A DNA stretch of 64,000 nucleotides, from positions 319,370 through 383,369 of the forward strand of contig NZ_SKCI01000001.1 of NCBI RefSeq assembly GCF_005434965.1, given 5' to 3'. Within the stretch, counting starts at the first letter, position 1. Each line of letters opens with the position of its first letter. The position numbers and the translations under genes are program-made. The notes below the pieces were generated by a model. It saw only the letters and a list, made by a program, of their open reading frames with translations, was not told the DNA's origin and ran no database searches. Shown here in pieces: positions 19,321 to 26,719 of this stretch. This DNA is from Marimonas lutisalis (lineage in GTDB: Bacteria > Pseudomonadota > Alphaproteobacteria > Rhodobacterales > Rhodobacteraceae).

Positions 19321-20172
19321 TCAATTGGTGCAGGGGATCGGAATTTCGACCACCTCGGCACCGCGGCGGGTGCGGATGGTGCATTCTCTCTTTTCGATCA
19401 CTTCCTCGACCACCGGCGCATCGGCAAGGCCCAGAAGCTCTTTCTGGTTCATTTCGACGGGGCCGTCTTCGGCCGACTCGCTGGGGTTGCCGACGAGCGT
19501 GAGCGACAGGCGGCCGGTGGATTGCGCCTGGTTGATGCGCAGCGCCTGGTTGCGGTTCACGGCCACGGTGACGGTGCGGGCGACATTGGCCTGGGCCACG
19601 TCGACATTCGCCGACTGGTCAATCGCGATCACGCGCAGGCCGGTCTCGATCAGGCGGGTCACCTCCTGCGAGCTTTGCTGGGTGCGGATCTCGCCGTTCC
19701 AGTAGACATCGACGAAGTTGCCGGGGCGCAGGAAGCCCGAAACGCCCGACGCGACATCGACCTTGATGGACGCGGCGCTCTGGCCGGAATGCAGCAGCGA
19801 GGTGATGCCGGCGGTTTCGCCTGGCTTGGTCAGCTTAACCGATGTCAGCGCCTCGTTCGGTTCGATCGCGCGCAGCATCATGCGTGGGCGATCATTGTCG
19901 GGAAACAGGGCCGCCTCTTCATAGAAGACGCCTTCGGGCTGAAGATGGATCGGCCACTTGACCTTGCGAACATCTTCAGGCTTGAGCACCTCACCATATT
20001 TCATGGGGCGATTTGCCACGTAGAGCTCGACCATGTCGACCATTCCGCCATTGGCGGCCCGCTGACGGGCAAGCTCGTTTTCGTAGGCGGCGAACTGGCT
20101 CTTGGTCATGTAGACCGCAAACCCGGCAAGGCCGAGCCCTGCAATCAGCACGAGTCCAAATACGGCGCGCAT
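19321..20172 (-). CDS. cpaB: Tad pilus assembly protein CpaB/RcpC
   Basis: The 283-residue protein has an N-terminal membrane anchor (about 2-22) and a SAF domain (VANRPMKYGEVLKPEDV, about 53-69), followed by the RcpC-type region with VASGVSGFLRPGNFVDVYW. It is a periplasmic component working with the secretin. A possible cysteine pair occurs near the C terminus (KRECTI, IPIPCTN). Translation starts at ATG 20172; upstream, 285 bp separates it from the second pilin gene, with only a weak terminator between. Confidence 0.92.
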   Translation of the reverse strand: MRAVFGLVLIAGLGLAGFAVYMTKSQFAAYENELARQRAANGGMVDMVELYVANRPMKYGEVLKPEDVRKVKWPIHLQPEGVFYEEAALFPDNDRPRMMLRAIEPNEALTSVKLTKPGETAGITSLLHSGQSAASIKVDVASGVSGFLRPGNFVDVYWNGEIRTQQSSQEVTRLIETGLRVIAIDQSANVDVAQANVARTVTVAVNRNQALRINQAQSTGRLSLTLVGNPSESAEDGPVEMNQKELLGLADAPVVEEVIEKRECTIRTRRGAEVVEIPIPCTN

Positions 20173-20366
20173 GATTATCCCTTTCGTTTCATTGGTGGCA
20201 CCCGCGAGAGGCGGGCCTGCGATGGACGGTATCGCAGAAAGTCATCCCTTCTTGTTGCATCGAAATGTGACCAGAAAAGGGAGAAGGCATGGAGCTTCGA
20301 CGGCAACCGGTGCCAGGCAGAGGCAGCTGGTGCAGGGCGTGTTCGATGCGGGAAGTCGAGAAGCGG

Positions 20367-20389
20367 AAAGCCCGGCTTTTCAGTCGGGC
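20367..20389 (-). terminator. Weak terminator after the second pilin gene
   Basis: An 8-bp stem with one mismatch, GCCCGACT / AGCCGGGC on the minus strand (20382-20389 with 20370-20377), is followed by only three U residues. It lies about 70 bp past the stop codon. Partial termination before cpaB is plausible. Confidence 0.4.
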
Positions 20390-20457
20390 GCGGGCAGCAG
20401 CGATGTGGCCCGACATTCTGTCAGGGAATTTCAAGTCGGGTAATTTCAGGCGGCAGG

Positions 20458-20634
20458 TCAGAACTGCCAGTTGGTCATGTAGTCAGCGGTATCCGAGGAC
20501 AGATCATTGGTGCTGCTTTCCATCATGCCGTAACCGGCCGACAGAAGCGTGACGACCAGGGCGCTGAGAACAACCCAGTCAACCGACACCGCACCGTCTT
20601 CCTTGGTGGCGAAGCGTTCGAACAATGCTTTCAT
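20458..20634 (-). CDS. Flp/Tad-type small pilin, second copy
   Basis: The 58-residue protein MKALFERFATKEDGAVSVDW... has a basic leader, a Gly before the processing point (EDG|AVSVDW) and a single hydrophobic helix (VVLSALVVTLLSAGYGMM). It ends in a polar tail, DYMTNWQF. It is the paralogue of the pilin upstream (shared EDGAVxVDWVVLxA). ATG at 20634 is preferred because AGGAG lies eight bases upstream; an extension to 20667 lacks support. TadV should cleave after the Gly. The Flp consensus Glu-Tyr at +5/+6 is Asp-Trp here. It may be a minor pilin. Confidence 0.85.
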   Translation of the reverse strand: MKALFERFATKEDGAVSVDWVVLSALVVTLLSAGYGMMESSTNDLSSDTADYMTNWQF

Positions 20635-20728
20635 GTCATGCTCTCCTGCTGGAGCGATCCGGACCAAGAGGCCGGGTCATAGCGTGGACCATTTTTGCAA
20701 CGCTGTGCGGGGCGGTCCGGTTTCCCTG

Positions 20729-20758
20729 AAAAGGGCCGCACCCATTCGGGCACGGCCC
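20729..20758 (-). terminator. Intrinsic terminator of the first pilin gene
   Basis: An 11-bp stem with two G-U pairs (GGGCCGTGCCC / GGGTGCGGCCC on the minus strand, 20733-20758) with a GAAT loop is followed by UUUU. It sits directly after the pilin stop at 20787, a common arrangement that allows high, separate expression of the major pilin. Confidence 0.9.
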
Positions 20759-20786
20759 CCTTGTTCGACGTCAAGTCGACCGAAAC

Positions 20787-20966
20787 TTAGTTCGGTGCTT
20801 GGCTGCCCATGTAGGTCGCGGTCGAAGCGGTCAGGCCGGTGGCGCCCGATTCGATCGACGAGTAGGCTGCAACGGCCAGCCCCACAACGGCTGCGGTCAG
20901 CACAACCCAGTCAACCGTAACGGCGCCGTCTTCGTCTTTGCGGAAGTTTTTGATAAATTTGATCAT
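20787..20966 (-). CDS. Flp/Tad-type small pilin, probable major pilin
   Basis: The 59-residue protein begins MIKFIKNFRKDEDGAVTVDW: a short basic leader, the prepilin Gly, then the hydrophobic helix VVLTAAVVGLAVAAYSSI and a small polar tail ending SQAPN. ATG 20966 has GGAGG eight bases upstream; a TTG five codons earlier is less likely. It stands first in the locus, with its own promoter region and strong terminator, which suggests it is the major pilin. As in the second copy, the Flp Glu-Tyr processing pair is replaced by Asp-Trp. Function is inferred from the family and locus. Confidence 0.9.
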   Translation of the reverse strand: MIKFIKNFRKDEDGAVTVDWVVLTAAVVGLAVAAYSSIESGATGLTASTATYMGSQAPN

Positions 20967-21324
20967 GGTTCGTCCCTCCAAAGGATCAGTTCAGTTTCAC
21001 ACCTGTCTGGCAGTTCATCGGACCGTCTCTCTCATTGGCCCGTTGCCGTCTTGGTATGACCGTATATGGCCACCGGATTCGGGCAGGAATTGGGCACGAA
21101 TTTAGCTTTTCAGGTGTATTTCGGTGTTGATCGTCAATTTTCACGCAAGTCATTGAAAACGCTTGTTTAAAAGCATGAAAAAGCGGTAAACGTGCGTTTT
21201 TTCGGGCCTCGGGCGTGGCAAATGTGGCATATTTCCCGGCGATTTGGCCGCCCGAACTGGCCAGATTCAGGGTTTTCTGCGATAAATCCATTAACGATAA
21301 AACGAGGCAGGACAGATCGCAGAC
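20967..21324. promoter_or_regulatory. Divergent intergenic region between the pilin and lytic transglycosylase genes
   Basis: The 358-bp gap between divergent genes holds no convincing ORF. The centre (about 21090-21200) is AT-rich relative to the flanks (runs such as GCTTGTTTAAAAGCATGAAAA) and should contain promoters for both directions. No FNR box, CtrA double TTAA-N7-TTAA box or sigma-54 -24/-12 element could be recognised by eye. Confidence 0.4.
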
Positions 21325-22164
21325 ATGCGACGCGCTATCAGCACGGCGGCCGCGGCCCTGATTGCAGGGCTGTGCGCGCATTCCCCGGCGACGGCCGAGC
21401 CGCCGCCTTTTCCGGAATTCACGTTCAAGCGGGTAAAGCCGCCCAAGTCGGGCGGCGGCAAACGCATCACCATTCAGATCAGCCCCGAGGATCAGCAGCG
21501 CGCCAAGCCCGCGGCAGTGCCGAAGCCCGACTCCAAGGCGGCGGCCAATGCGGTGAGCGGGCGTTACGCCTGGTTCTGGGAGGGTATCTCGCCCGAGTTG
21601 GAGAAGAGCGGCCCGGGGCGCCTGGAAGAGGCGCTCATCCGGATCGCCAACCCGCCGGGCGGCGCCGGTGGCGTAACGTCGCCGCGCCTGCAGGGGCTTC
21701 AGGATATCGCGCGCCTGCGCGGGGCCGACATCCTGCGCGCGACCGTGGGCACCGAGGTGTCGCCGGCGCTGGTGCTGGCGGTGATCGCGGTGGAATCGGG
21801 CGGACGGGCCGACGTGGTGAGCCATGCCGGGGCGCAGGGGCTGATGCAGCTGATGCCGGCCACCGCCGAGCGGTTCGGGGTGAGCGATGCCGGCGTGCCG
21901 GGTGACAATATCCGCGGCGGAGTGAGGTTTCTGGATTTCCTGATGAAGGAATTCGACCGCGACCCGATCCTGGTGCTGGCCGGATATAACGCGGGCGAGA
22001 ACGCGGTGAAGACCCACAAGGGCGTGCCGCCCTTCGCCGAGACCCGCGATTACGTGCCCAAGGTACTGGCCGCGTTCAAGACCGCGCGCGGGCTGTGCCT
22101 GACGCCGCCGGAACTGGTGACGGATGGCTGCGTGTTCAATGTCGATGTGAACAAGGGCGGGTGA
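21325..22164 (+). CDS. Lytic transglycosylase (SLT domain), secreted
   Basis: The 279-residue protein has a signal peptide (to about TAEPPP, residue 24), a linker rich in Pro/Lys and a C-terminal SLT domain. The catalytic Glu is in VIAVESGG, followed by GLMQLMPAT and AGYNAGENAV, the three classic blocks. It cleaves peptidoglycan glycan strands in the periplasm. It starts the plus-strand block divergent from the pilin gene, so a role in opening the wall for the Tad pilus is possible but unproven. Its stop overlaps the next start by four bases. Confidence 0.92.
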   Translation: MRRAISTAAAALIAGLCAHSPATAEPPPFPEFTFKRVKPPKSGGGKRITIQISPEDQQRAKPAAVPKPDSKAAANAVSGRYAWFWEGISPELEKSGPGRLEEALIRIANPPGGAGGVTSPRLQGLQDIARLRGADILRATVGTEVSPALVLAVIAVESGGRADVVSHAGAQGLMQLMPATAERFGVSDAGVPGDNIRGGVRFLDFLMKEFDRDPILVLAGYNAGENAVKTHKGVPPFAETRDYVPKVLAAFKTARGLCLTPPELVTDGCVFNVDVNKGG

Positions 22165-23333
22165 CGGTGAAAGACGAGCCCCTGGTATTGCGGCTGGCGG
22201 GGGGATTCCTGCGCACCGATCCGGCGCTGGAGCGGCGCCTGGCCGGGATTACAGGCGACGGCACGCTGCGCGCCGAGTTGTTGCCGGTATCGGGCGAGGC
22301 ACAGGCCCGCGTGGAGGCCGCACGGGCCGAGGGGCGGGCGGTTTACCTGGCGGGCGATGCCGCGCTGGCGGGGGAACTGGCGGCGCTGCACGGCCTCGAT
22401 GGGGTGCAGGCGGGCCCGGGCGAACGTGTGCGGCAGAGCTGGCGCCTGCGCGACCTGATACGCGCGCTGAGGCCGCATCAATGGGTCAAGAACGTGCTTC
22501 TGCTGCTGCCGCTTCTGGCCTCGCACCGGTTCGAATGGGCGGCGCTGATGCAGGTGGCGCTGGGTATGGTGGCGTTTTCGGCCGCGGCCTCGTCGATCTA
22601 TGTGGTCAATGACCTGCTGGACCTGGAGGCCGACCGGCTGCATCCGAAGAAATGCAAACGCCCCTTTGCGAGCGGCGCGGTGCCGTTGCGGGTGGGCATG
22701 GCGCTGTTTTTCCTGCTGGCGGCGGTTGCACTGGGGCTGGGCGCGGTGCTGGGCGGCACCTTTCTGGCGATCACGGTGTTCTACGTGGCGCTGTCGCTGG
22801 TCTATTCCTTCCGCCTGAAGCGGGCGCGCTGGGTGGATATCGGCGCGCTGGCCTCGCTTTACACGGTGCGGGTGGTCGCGGGGGCGGCGGCGGTGGACGT
22901 GACGACGTCGGCCTATATGATCGTTTTCGTCTTTCCGGTCTTCATCACGCTGGGCGCCGTCAAGCGGCTGACCGAGCTGACGCTGGCCAAATCCGACGAA
23001 CGCCTGCCCGGGCGCGGTTATGGCCGGCCCGATCGCGGCGCGCTGCTCAACCTGAGCGTGGCGGGGATGGTGGCGGCGCTGGTGATCTTCTTTCTTTATA
23101 CGCTGTCGGCGCAGGCGCAGATGCTTTACCCCGACCGGGTATTCCTGTGGATCGCGATGCTGCCGCTGGCCGGGTGGCTTTTCCGCATGGTGCGGCTGGG
23201 GTTCTACGGCAAGCAGGATTACGACCCGATCGTCTTTGCCCTGCGCGACAAGCGGGGGCTGGGCCTGATCATGATTACCCTGTCGCTGATGTTCTATGCC
23301 GCGGGTCTGTGGGCCGAGTGGTTCGGATTTTGA
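22161..23333 (+). CDS. UbiA-family polyprenyl phosphate phosphoribosyltransferase with degenerate HAD-like N terminus
   Basis: The 390-residue protein has a soluble N-terminal part (about 1-105) and a UbiA membrane domain. The latter carries LRPHQWVKN, the first Asp-rich motif NDLLDLEADRLHPKK, and the second motif SDERLPGRGYGRPD, features of DPPR-synthase-type UbiA enzymes that transfer 5-phosphoribose to a polyprenyl phosphate. The N-terminal part aligns by eye with the HAD domain fused in longer relatives, but where those have a DxDGT nucleophile motif this one reads LRLAGGFLRTD, so phosphatase activity is not expected. Start GTG 22161 overlaps the previous stop (GTGA); GTG 22167 is an alternative. 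It converges with dprE2-dprE1. Confidence 0.85.
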   Translation: MTVKDEPLVLRLAGGFLRTDPALERRLAGITGDGTLRAELLPVSGEAQARVEAARAEGRAVYLAGDAALAGELAALHGLDGVQAGPGERVRQSWRLRDLIRALRPHQWVKNVLLLLPLLASHRFEWAALMQVALGMVAFSAAASSIYVVNDLLDLEADRLHPKKCKRPFASGAVPLRVGMALFFLLAAVALGLGAVLGGTFLAITVFYVALSLVYSFRLKRARWVDIGALASLYTVRVVAGAAAVDVTTSAYMIVFVFPVFITLGAVKRLTELTLAKSDERLPGRGYGRPDRGALLNLSVAGMVAALVIFFLYTLSAQAQMLYPDRVFLWIAMLPLAGWLFRMVRLGFYGKQDYDPIVFALRDKRGLGLIMITLSLMFYAAGLWAEWFGF

Positions 23334-23363
23334 CGCGGGCGTGGATGGGGGCGCTGCTCCCAA

Positions 23364-23390
23364 GGCGCAAAACGCGATGCATTTTGCGCC
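23364..23390. terminator. Bidirectional terminator-like hairpin between convergent genes
   Basis: A perfect 9-bp stem GGCGCAAAA / TTTTGCGCC (23364-23372 with 23382-23390) with a nine-base loop lies between the convergent UbiA and DprE2 genes. The A and U tracts are part of the stem, so it could act in either direction. Confidence 0.6.
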
Positions 23391-23391
23391 A

Positions 23392-23421
23392 CCCCCGGGA
23401 TATTTGGGGCAAGATGAAGGA
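23392..23421. repeat. Intergenic repeat of the gcaagatgaag type, copy 1
   Basis: The stretch around GATATTTGGGGCAAGATGAA (from 23399) resembles a second stretch at 57040-57071. Both lie between convergent genes next to a hairpin. I recall similar short elements in other Rhodobacteraceae genomes, but that is memory, not a search. Confidence 0.5.
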
Positions 23422-23432
23422 TCAGGGCGGTC

Positions 23433-24170
23433 CTAGATCGACAGTTTCTTGAAGATCGGTTCGGGGATCGAGCGGATGATCGTCATGATGTAGCGCCAGA
23501 AGAACGGCGTGTAGATCACGTTCTTCTTCTTTTCCACCGCCCGCAGGATGTCGGCGGCGACCTTTTCGGGGGGCGCGACGAGGAACATGCCCTCGATCCC
23601 CCAGGTCATCGCGGTATCGGTGAAGCCGGGTTTGACGGTGACGACATGGCCGCCCGCGCGGGTGAGCCGGTTGCGCAGCCCGGAAAGATAGGTGTGAAAG
23701 CCCGCCTTGGCGCTGCCATAGACATAATTGCCCAGGCGACCGCGATCGCCCGCGACCGAGCCCACGCCCACCACGGTGCCGCCGCCGCGCTGTTCCATCA
23801 GCGGCGCCAGCATTTGCAGGAAGCGGGCGGGGCCGGTGAAACTGTCGGTGATGGTGCCGTCGACCAGCGCGGGATCGGCATCGATATCGGCCTGGTCGGG
23901 CATGGAGCCGACGAAGACGGCGGCGTTGAGCATCCCCTCCTGATCGGCGAGCCGGTCGAGGATGGGGGCGAAGCTTTCGGGGGCGCGAGCATCGAATTTC
24001 ACGGCCTCGGCCAGGGACGCGCCGCGCGCGGTGCAATCGGCGGCCTGGCGCCTGAGGTCGTCCATGTCGCGCCCGGCGAGGAACACGGCATGGCCGTCTT
24101 CGGCCAGCTTGCGGGACAGGGCGCGCGCCATCGAGGAGGTGGCGCCGAGGATGATCCAGGTTTCTTGCAT
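23433..24170 (-). CDS. dprE2: Decaprenylphosphoryl-ribose 2-epimerase subunit DprE2-like (SDR)
   Basis: The 245-residue short-chain dehydrogenase has the nucleotide motif GATSSMA (about 8-14), the catalytic YVYGSAK (Tyr/Lys around 155-160) and the C-terminal tail typical of DprE2, with KKKNVIYTPFFWRYIMTIIRSIPEPIFKKL. It would reduce the 2-keto intermediate made by DprE1, completing epimerisation of polyprenylphosphoryl ribose to arabinose. ATG 24170 has GAGGAG eight bases upstream and starts one base after the dprE1 stop, so the two are translationally linked. The pathway assignment is by homology to the mycobacterial pair. Confidence 0.85.
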   Translation of the reverse strand: MQETWIILGATSSMARALSRKLAEDGHAVFLAGRDMDDLRRQAADCTARGASLAEAVKFDARAPESFAPILDRLADQEGMLNAAVFVGSMPDQADIDADPALVDGTITDSFTGPARFLQMLAPLMEQRGGGTVVGVGSVAGDRGRLGNYVYGSAKAGFHTYLSGLRNRLTRAGGHVVTVKPGFTDTAMTWGIEGMFLVAPPEKVAADILRAVEKKKNVIYTPFFWRYIMTIIRSIPEPIFKKLSI

Positions 24171-24171
24171 G

Positions 24172-25473
24172 TCAGGCACTCCTCAGGTTCAGGCGGCGCA
24201 CGAGATCGGTTTCGAGCTGGCGGTCGGGATCGGCCTTGCGGGCGGTTTCAACCCATTTCGCATGATCGGGGTACATGGCGCGGATCATGTCGCCATCGGC
24301 GAGCGAATCCTTGGCCAGGTAGACGCGGCCGCCGGCCGCGGCCGTGCGCTGCCCCAGGTCACGGATCAGCGCGGTGGCCTTGTCGCGGTTGGGGAAGTCG
24401 ACGGCGAGGGTGACCCCCTCCATCGGGAAGGACATGAGCCCGGCACGCTCGGGGCCGAGGCGTTTCAGGACGGCGAGCGGCGAGGCCAGCCCGCTTTCGG
24501 CGATGGTCTGCACCATGCCGCGCAGCGTGGCGGTTTCGCTGTGGGGCAGGACGCATTGGAACTGGTGGAAGCCGCGCTTGCCGTAAAGCTTGTTCCAGTC
24601 CTGCACCCGATCGAGCGGAAAGAAGAAATCGGCGATCGAGCGGACGCGGGTGCGGCCGGATTCCGGGATGCGGGCGAAGTAGCGGGCGTTGAACGCCTTG
24701 ACCACGGGTTTCGACAGGGTGAAGCGCGGGGCATCGACCGGCACCGATTTGGAACGGCCCTCTTTCGGGGCGGGATCGAGGCTGTGATCGGCCTCTTCCA
24801 CGATGCCGCGGCCCAGCGTGGCGCCGCGCGCCGTGGCATCGAGCCAGCCGACGGTATAGGGCGCCTGGGAGGCTTCGAGCAGGGCGAGATGCTCGTCAAG
24901 ATCGCCGGCGCGGCTTTCGCGCACCTTCATCGAGAGGCCGGGGCAGGGCGCCAGTTGCAGCGTCGCCGAGAGGATGAGGCCGGTCTGGCCCAACCCGCCC
25001 AGCGTCGCGCGAAAGAGGCCGGGATTGTTTTTCGGCGTGACGGTCTTGGCCTTGCCGGCGTGGATCATGCGGATGGCGGTGACATGGGCGCCGAAGCTGC
25101 CCGCGTTGTGGTGGTTCTTGCCGTGCACGTCCATGGCGATGCAGCCGCCGACGGTGGCGAAACCGGTACCGGGCATCACCGCCGGGATCCAGCCGCGCGG
25201 GGCGAAGAGGCGGGCCAGTTCGCCGATGGGCATGCCGGCCTCGACCTCGGCCCTGCCGGTTTCGGGATCGAAGGAAATGATCCGGTCGAGCCGGGTCATG
25301 TCGATGGCGCGGCCATCGGAATTCAGGCAGGCATCGCCATAGGAGCGGCGCGCGCCGATCGCCGGGGTCGGTGGCAGATCCTTAAGCGACGAGATACGTT
25401 CGGGGCGGGCGAGATCACCCTCGGCCACAAGGGCGCGGCCCCAGCCGCTGTAACGGTCGGATTTCCAGCGCAT
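24172..25473 (-). CDS. dprE1: Decaprenylphosphoryl-ribose 2-oxidase DprE1-like (FAD)
   Basis: The 433-residue FAD-dependent oxidase has the FAD-binding GARRSYGDACLN (about 40-51), the diagnostic MPGTGFATVGG and AMDVHGKNHHNAG, and a C-terminal substrate domain containing GRVYLAKDS. DprE1 oxidises the 2'-OH of polyprenylphosphoryl ribose. Start MRWKSDRY at 25473 has AGGAGG six to seven bases upstream; an ATG one codon earlier (25476) overlaps the previous stop as ATGA. It is tightly coupled with the membrane protein upstream and DprE2 downstream. The family assignment is strong; the lipid carrier in this organism is unknown. Confidence 0.9.
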   Translation of the reverse strand: MRWKSDRYSGWGRALVAEGDLARPERISSLKDLPPTPAIGARRSYGDACLNSDGRAIDMTRLDRIISFDPETGRAEVEAGMPIGELARLFAPRGWIPAVMPGTGFATVGGCIAMDVHGKNHHNAGSFGAHVTAIRMIHAGKAKTVTPKNNPGLFRATLGGLGQTGLILSATLQLAPCPGLSMKVRESRAGDLDEHLALLEASQAPYTVGWLDATARGATLGRGIVEEADHSLDPAPKEGRSKSVPVDAPRFTLSKPVVKAFNARYFARIPESGRTRVRSIADFFFPLDRVQDWNKLYGKRGFHQFQCVLPHSETATLRGMVQTIAESGLASPLAVLKRLGPERAGLMSFPMEGVTLAVDFPNRDKATALIRDLGQRTAAAGGRVYLAKDSLADGDMIRAMYPDHAKWVETARKADPDRQLETDLVRRLNLRSA

Positions 25474-26456
25474 CATGCGCCTCCTTTCGATTTCTTTTCC
25501 GCGTGGGGGAAAACGGCAAAGCCGATGGCGATGGCGAACCACAGCGTGGTCAGGCGGATGACGGCGGTGGCGGCAATGGCGGCATCGGCGCCGACGCCTT
25601 CGACCATCAGCAGCGCTACCATCGCGGCCTCGGCCCCGCCGAGCCCGCCGGGCGCGCCGGTGAGGCCACCGGCAAGGGTAGAGAAGACAAAGATCATCAC
25701 TGCCGTCCAGAAGCCGATATCGGCGCCCATCCACACAAGCAGCAGGTGGAAGGCATAGCCTTCGGCCAGCCAGCCGATGAGACCGAGGCCGGCGGCGAGC
25801 GACAGAGTTTGCGGGTGCGAGAACGCGCGCAGGGACTGGGCGGCGCGGCGGACGCGGGCGATGAGCCGGGGAAAGAGGCCGGTGGCACGGTAGAAGCCGG
25901 TGGCCAGCGTATGCAGGAGCGTGGGCCGTGTCACGATGATGGCGGAGACGAAGGCCAGCACGGCGACGGGCGCGGCCAGCGTTATGCCGCCCGCGGCCAG
26001 CGCCAGCGAGACGCCGAGGATGATGGCCATGGCGGCGAGATCCGAGGCGCGGTCGATCAGCACGAGCGGGGCGGTGCGTTCGAACGTCCAGCCGGTTTCG
26101 CGCCTGATCCAGCGCATGCGAATAAGCTCGCCTACGCGGCCCGGGGTGACCGACATGGCGAACCCGCCGAGGAAATGGCGGATGTTCTGGCCCAGTGTCG
26201 TTGGCAGGCCGAGCCGCCGGGCAAAGGCGTGCCAGCGCAGGCCGCGGAAGAGATAATTCACCAGGCTGAGCGCGAGTAACACGCCCAGCTGACCGGCGCC
26301 GAGCTTGCCCAGCTGGGCCATGGTTTCGGCCCAGCCGGTGGCGGCGGCGGCACTGACCAGCCCGGCGATGACAAGCGCGACAAGCCCGCCGAACAGGGCG
26401 AGATCGCGCCAGCGGCGCGGGGGCGTGGGGGCTGGATTTACGCTGCTCATTGTCAT
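25473..26456 (-). CDS. YbhN/AglD-type integral membrane protein, candidate lipid-linked sugar flippase
   Basis: The 327-residue protein with about eight hydrophobic helices belongs to the lysylphosphatidylglycerol-synthase transmembrane family (UPF0104). Seen are LFRGLRWHAFARRLG (about 70-84), the conserved GGFAMSVTPGRVGELIRM and near the end GAPGGLGGAEAAMVALL. Its gene overlaps dprE1 by the ATGA arrangement, so it probably acts on the same lipid, for example moving polyprenylphosphoryl arabinose across the membrane; this is inference. In mycobacteria a GtrA-type protein sits in this position instead. Confidence 0.75.
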   Translation of the reverse strand: MTMSSVNPAPTPPRRWRDLALFGGLVALVIAGLVSAAAATGWAETMAQLGKLGAGQLGVLLALSLVNYLFRGLRWHAFARRLGLPTTLGQNIRHFLGGFAMSVTPGRVGELIRMRWIRRETGWTFERTAPLVLIDRASDLAAMAIILGVSLALAAGGITLAAPVAVLAFVSAIIVTRPTLLHTLATGFYRATGLFPRLIARVRRAAQSLRAFSHPQTLSLAAGLGLIGWLAEGYAFHLLLVWMGADIGFWTAVMIFVFSTLAGGLTGAPGGLGGAEAAMVALLMVEGVGADAAIAATAVIRLTTLWFAIAIGFAVFPHAEKKSKGGA

Positions 26457-26719
26457 TTTGCCCCGATTTAGCGACGGATTGGGGCGAGATTATGAATTTG
26501 TTGCGAAACCGGAAACAAAAATGCGGCCTGCGTTGGTGAGGGCCGTGACGTGGCAGCATTTCGCTGAAGGCGGGAACTGACGTTGCGGCCTTTTCGCGAA
26601 AATTGAGCGATTCCGTGTTAGGGTGCGTCATGCGGTCGCAGCTGGTTCAGCTGCGGGCGCGAAAACCACGGAATGGCGGGTGGACCCGGAATGTGGCCGC
26701 CCGCCCAAGGGAGGTAAAC

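Noticed and set aside
24172-26631. An apparent 819-residue fusion ending in DprE1
   Set aside because: The N-terminal 380 or so residues are an out-of-frame reading of the YbhN-type membrane protein gene; DprE1 has its own start and ribosome site at 25473.
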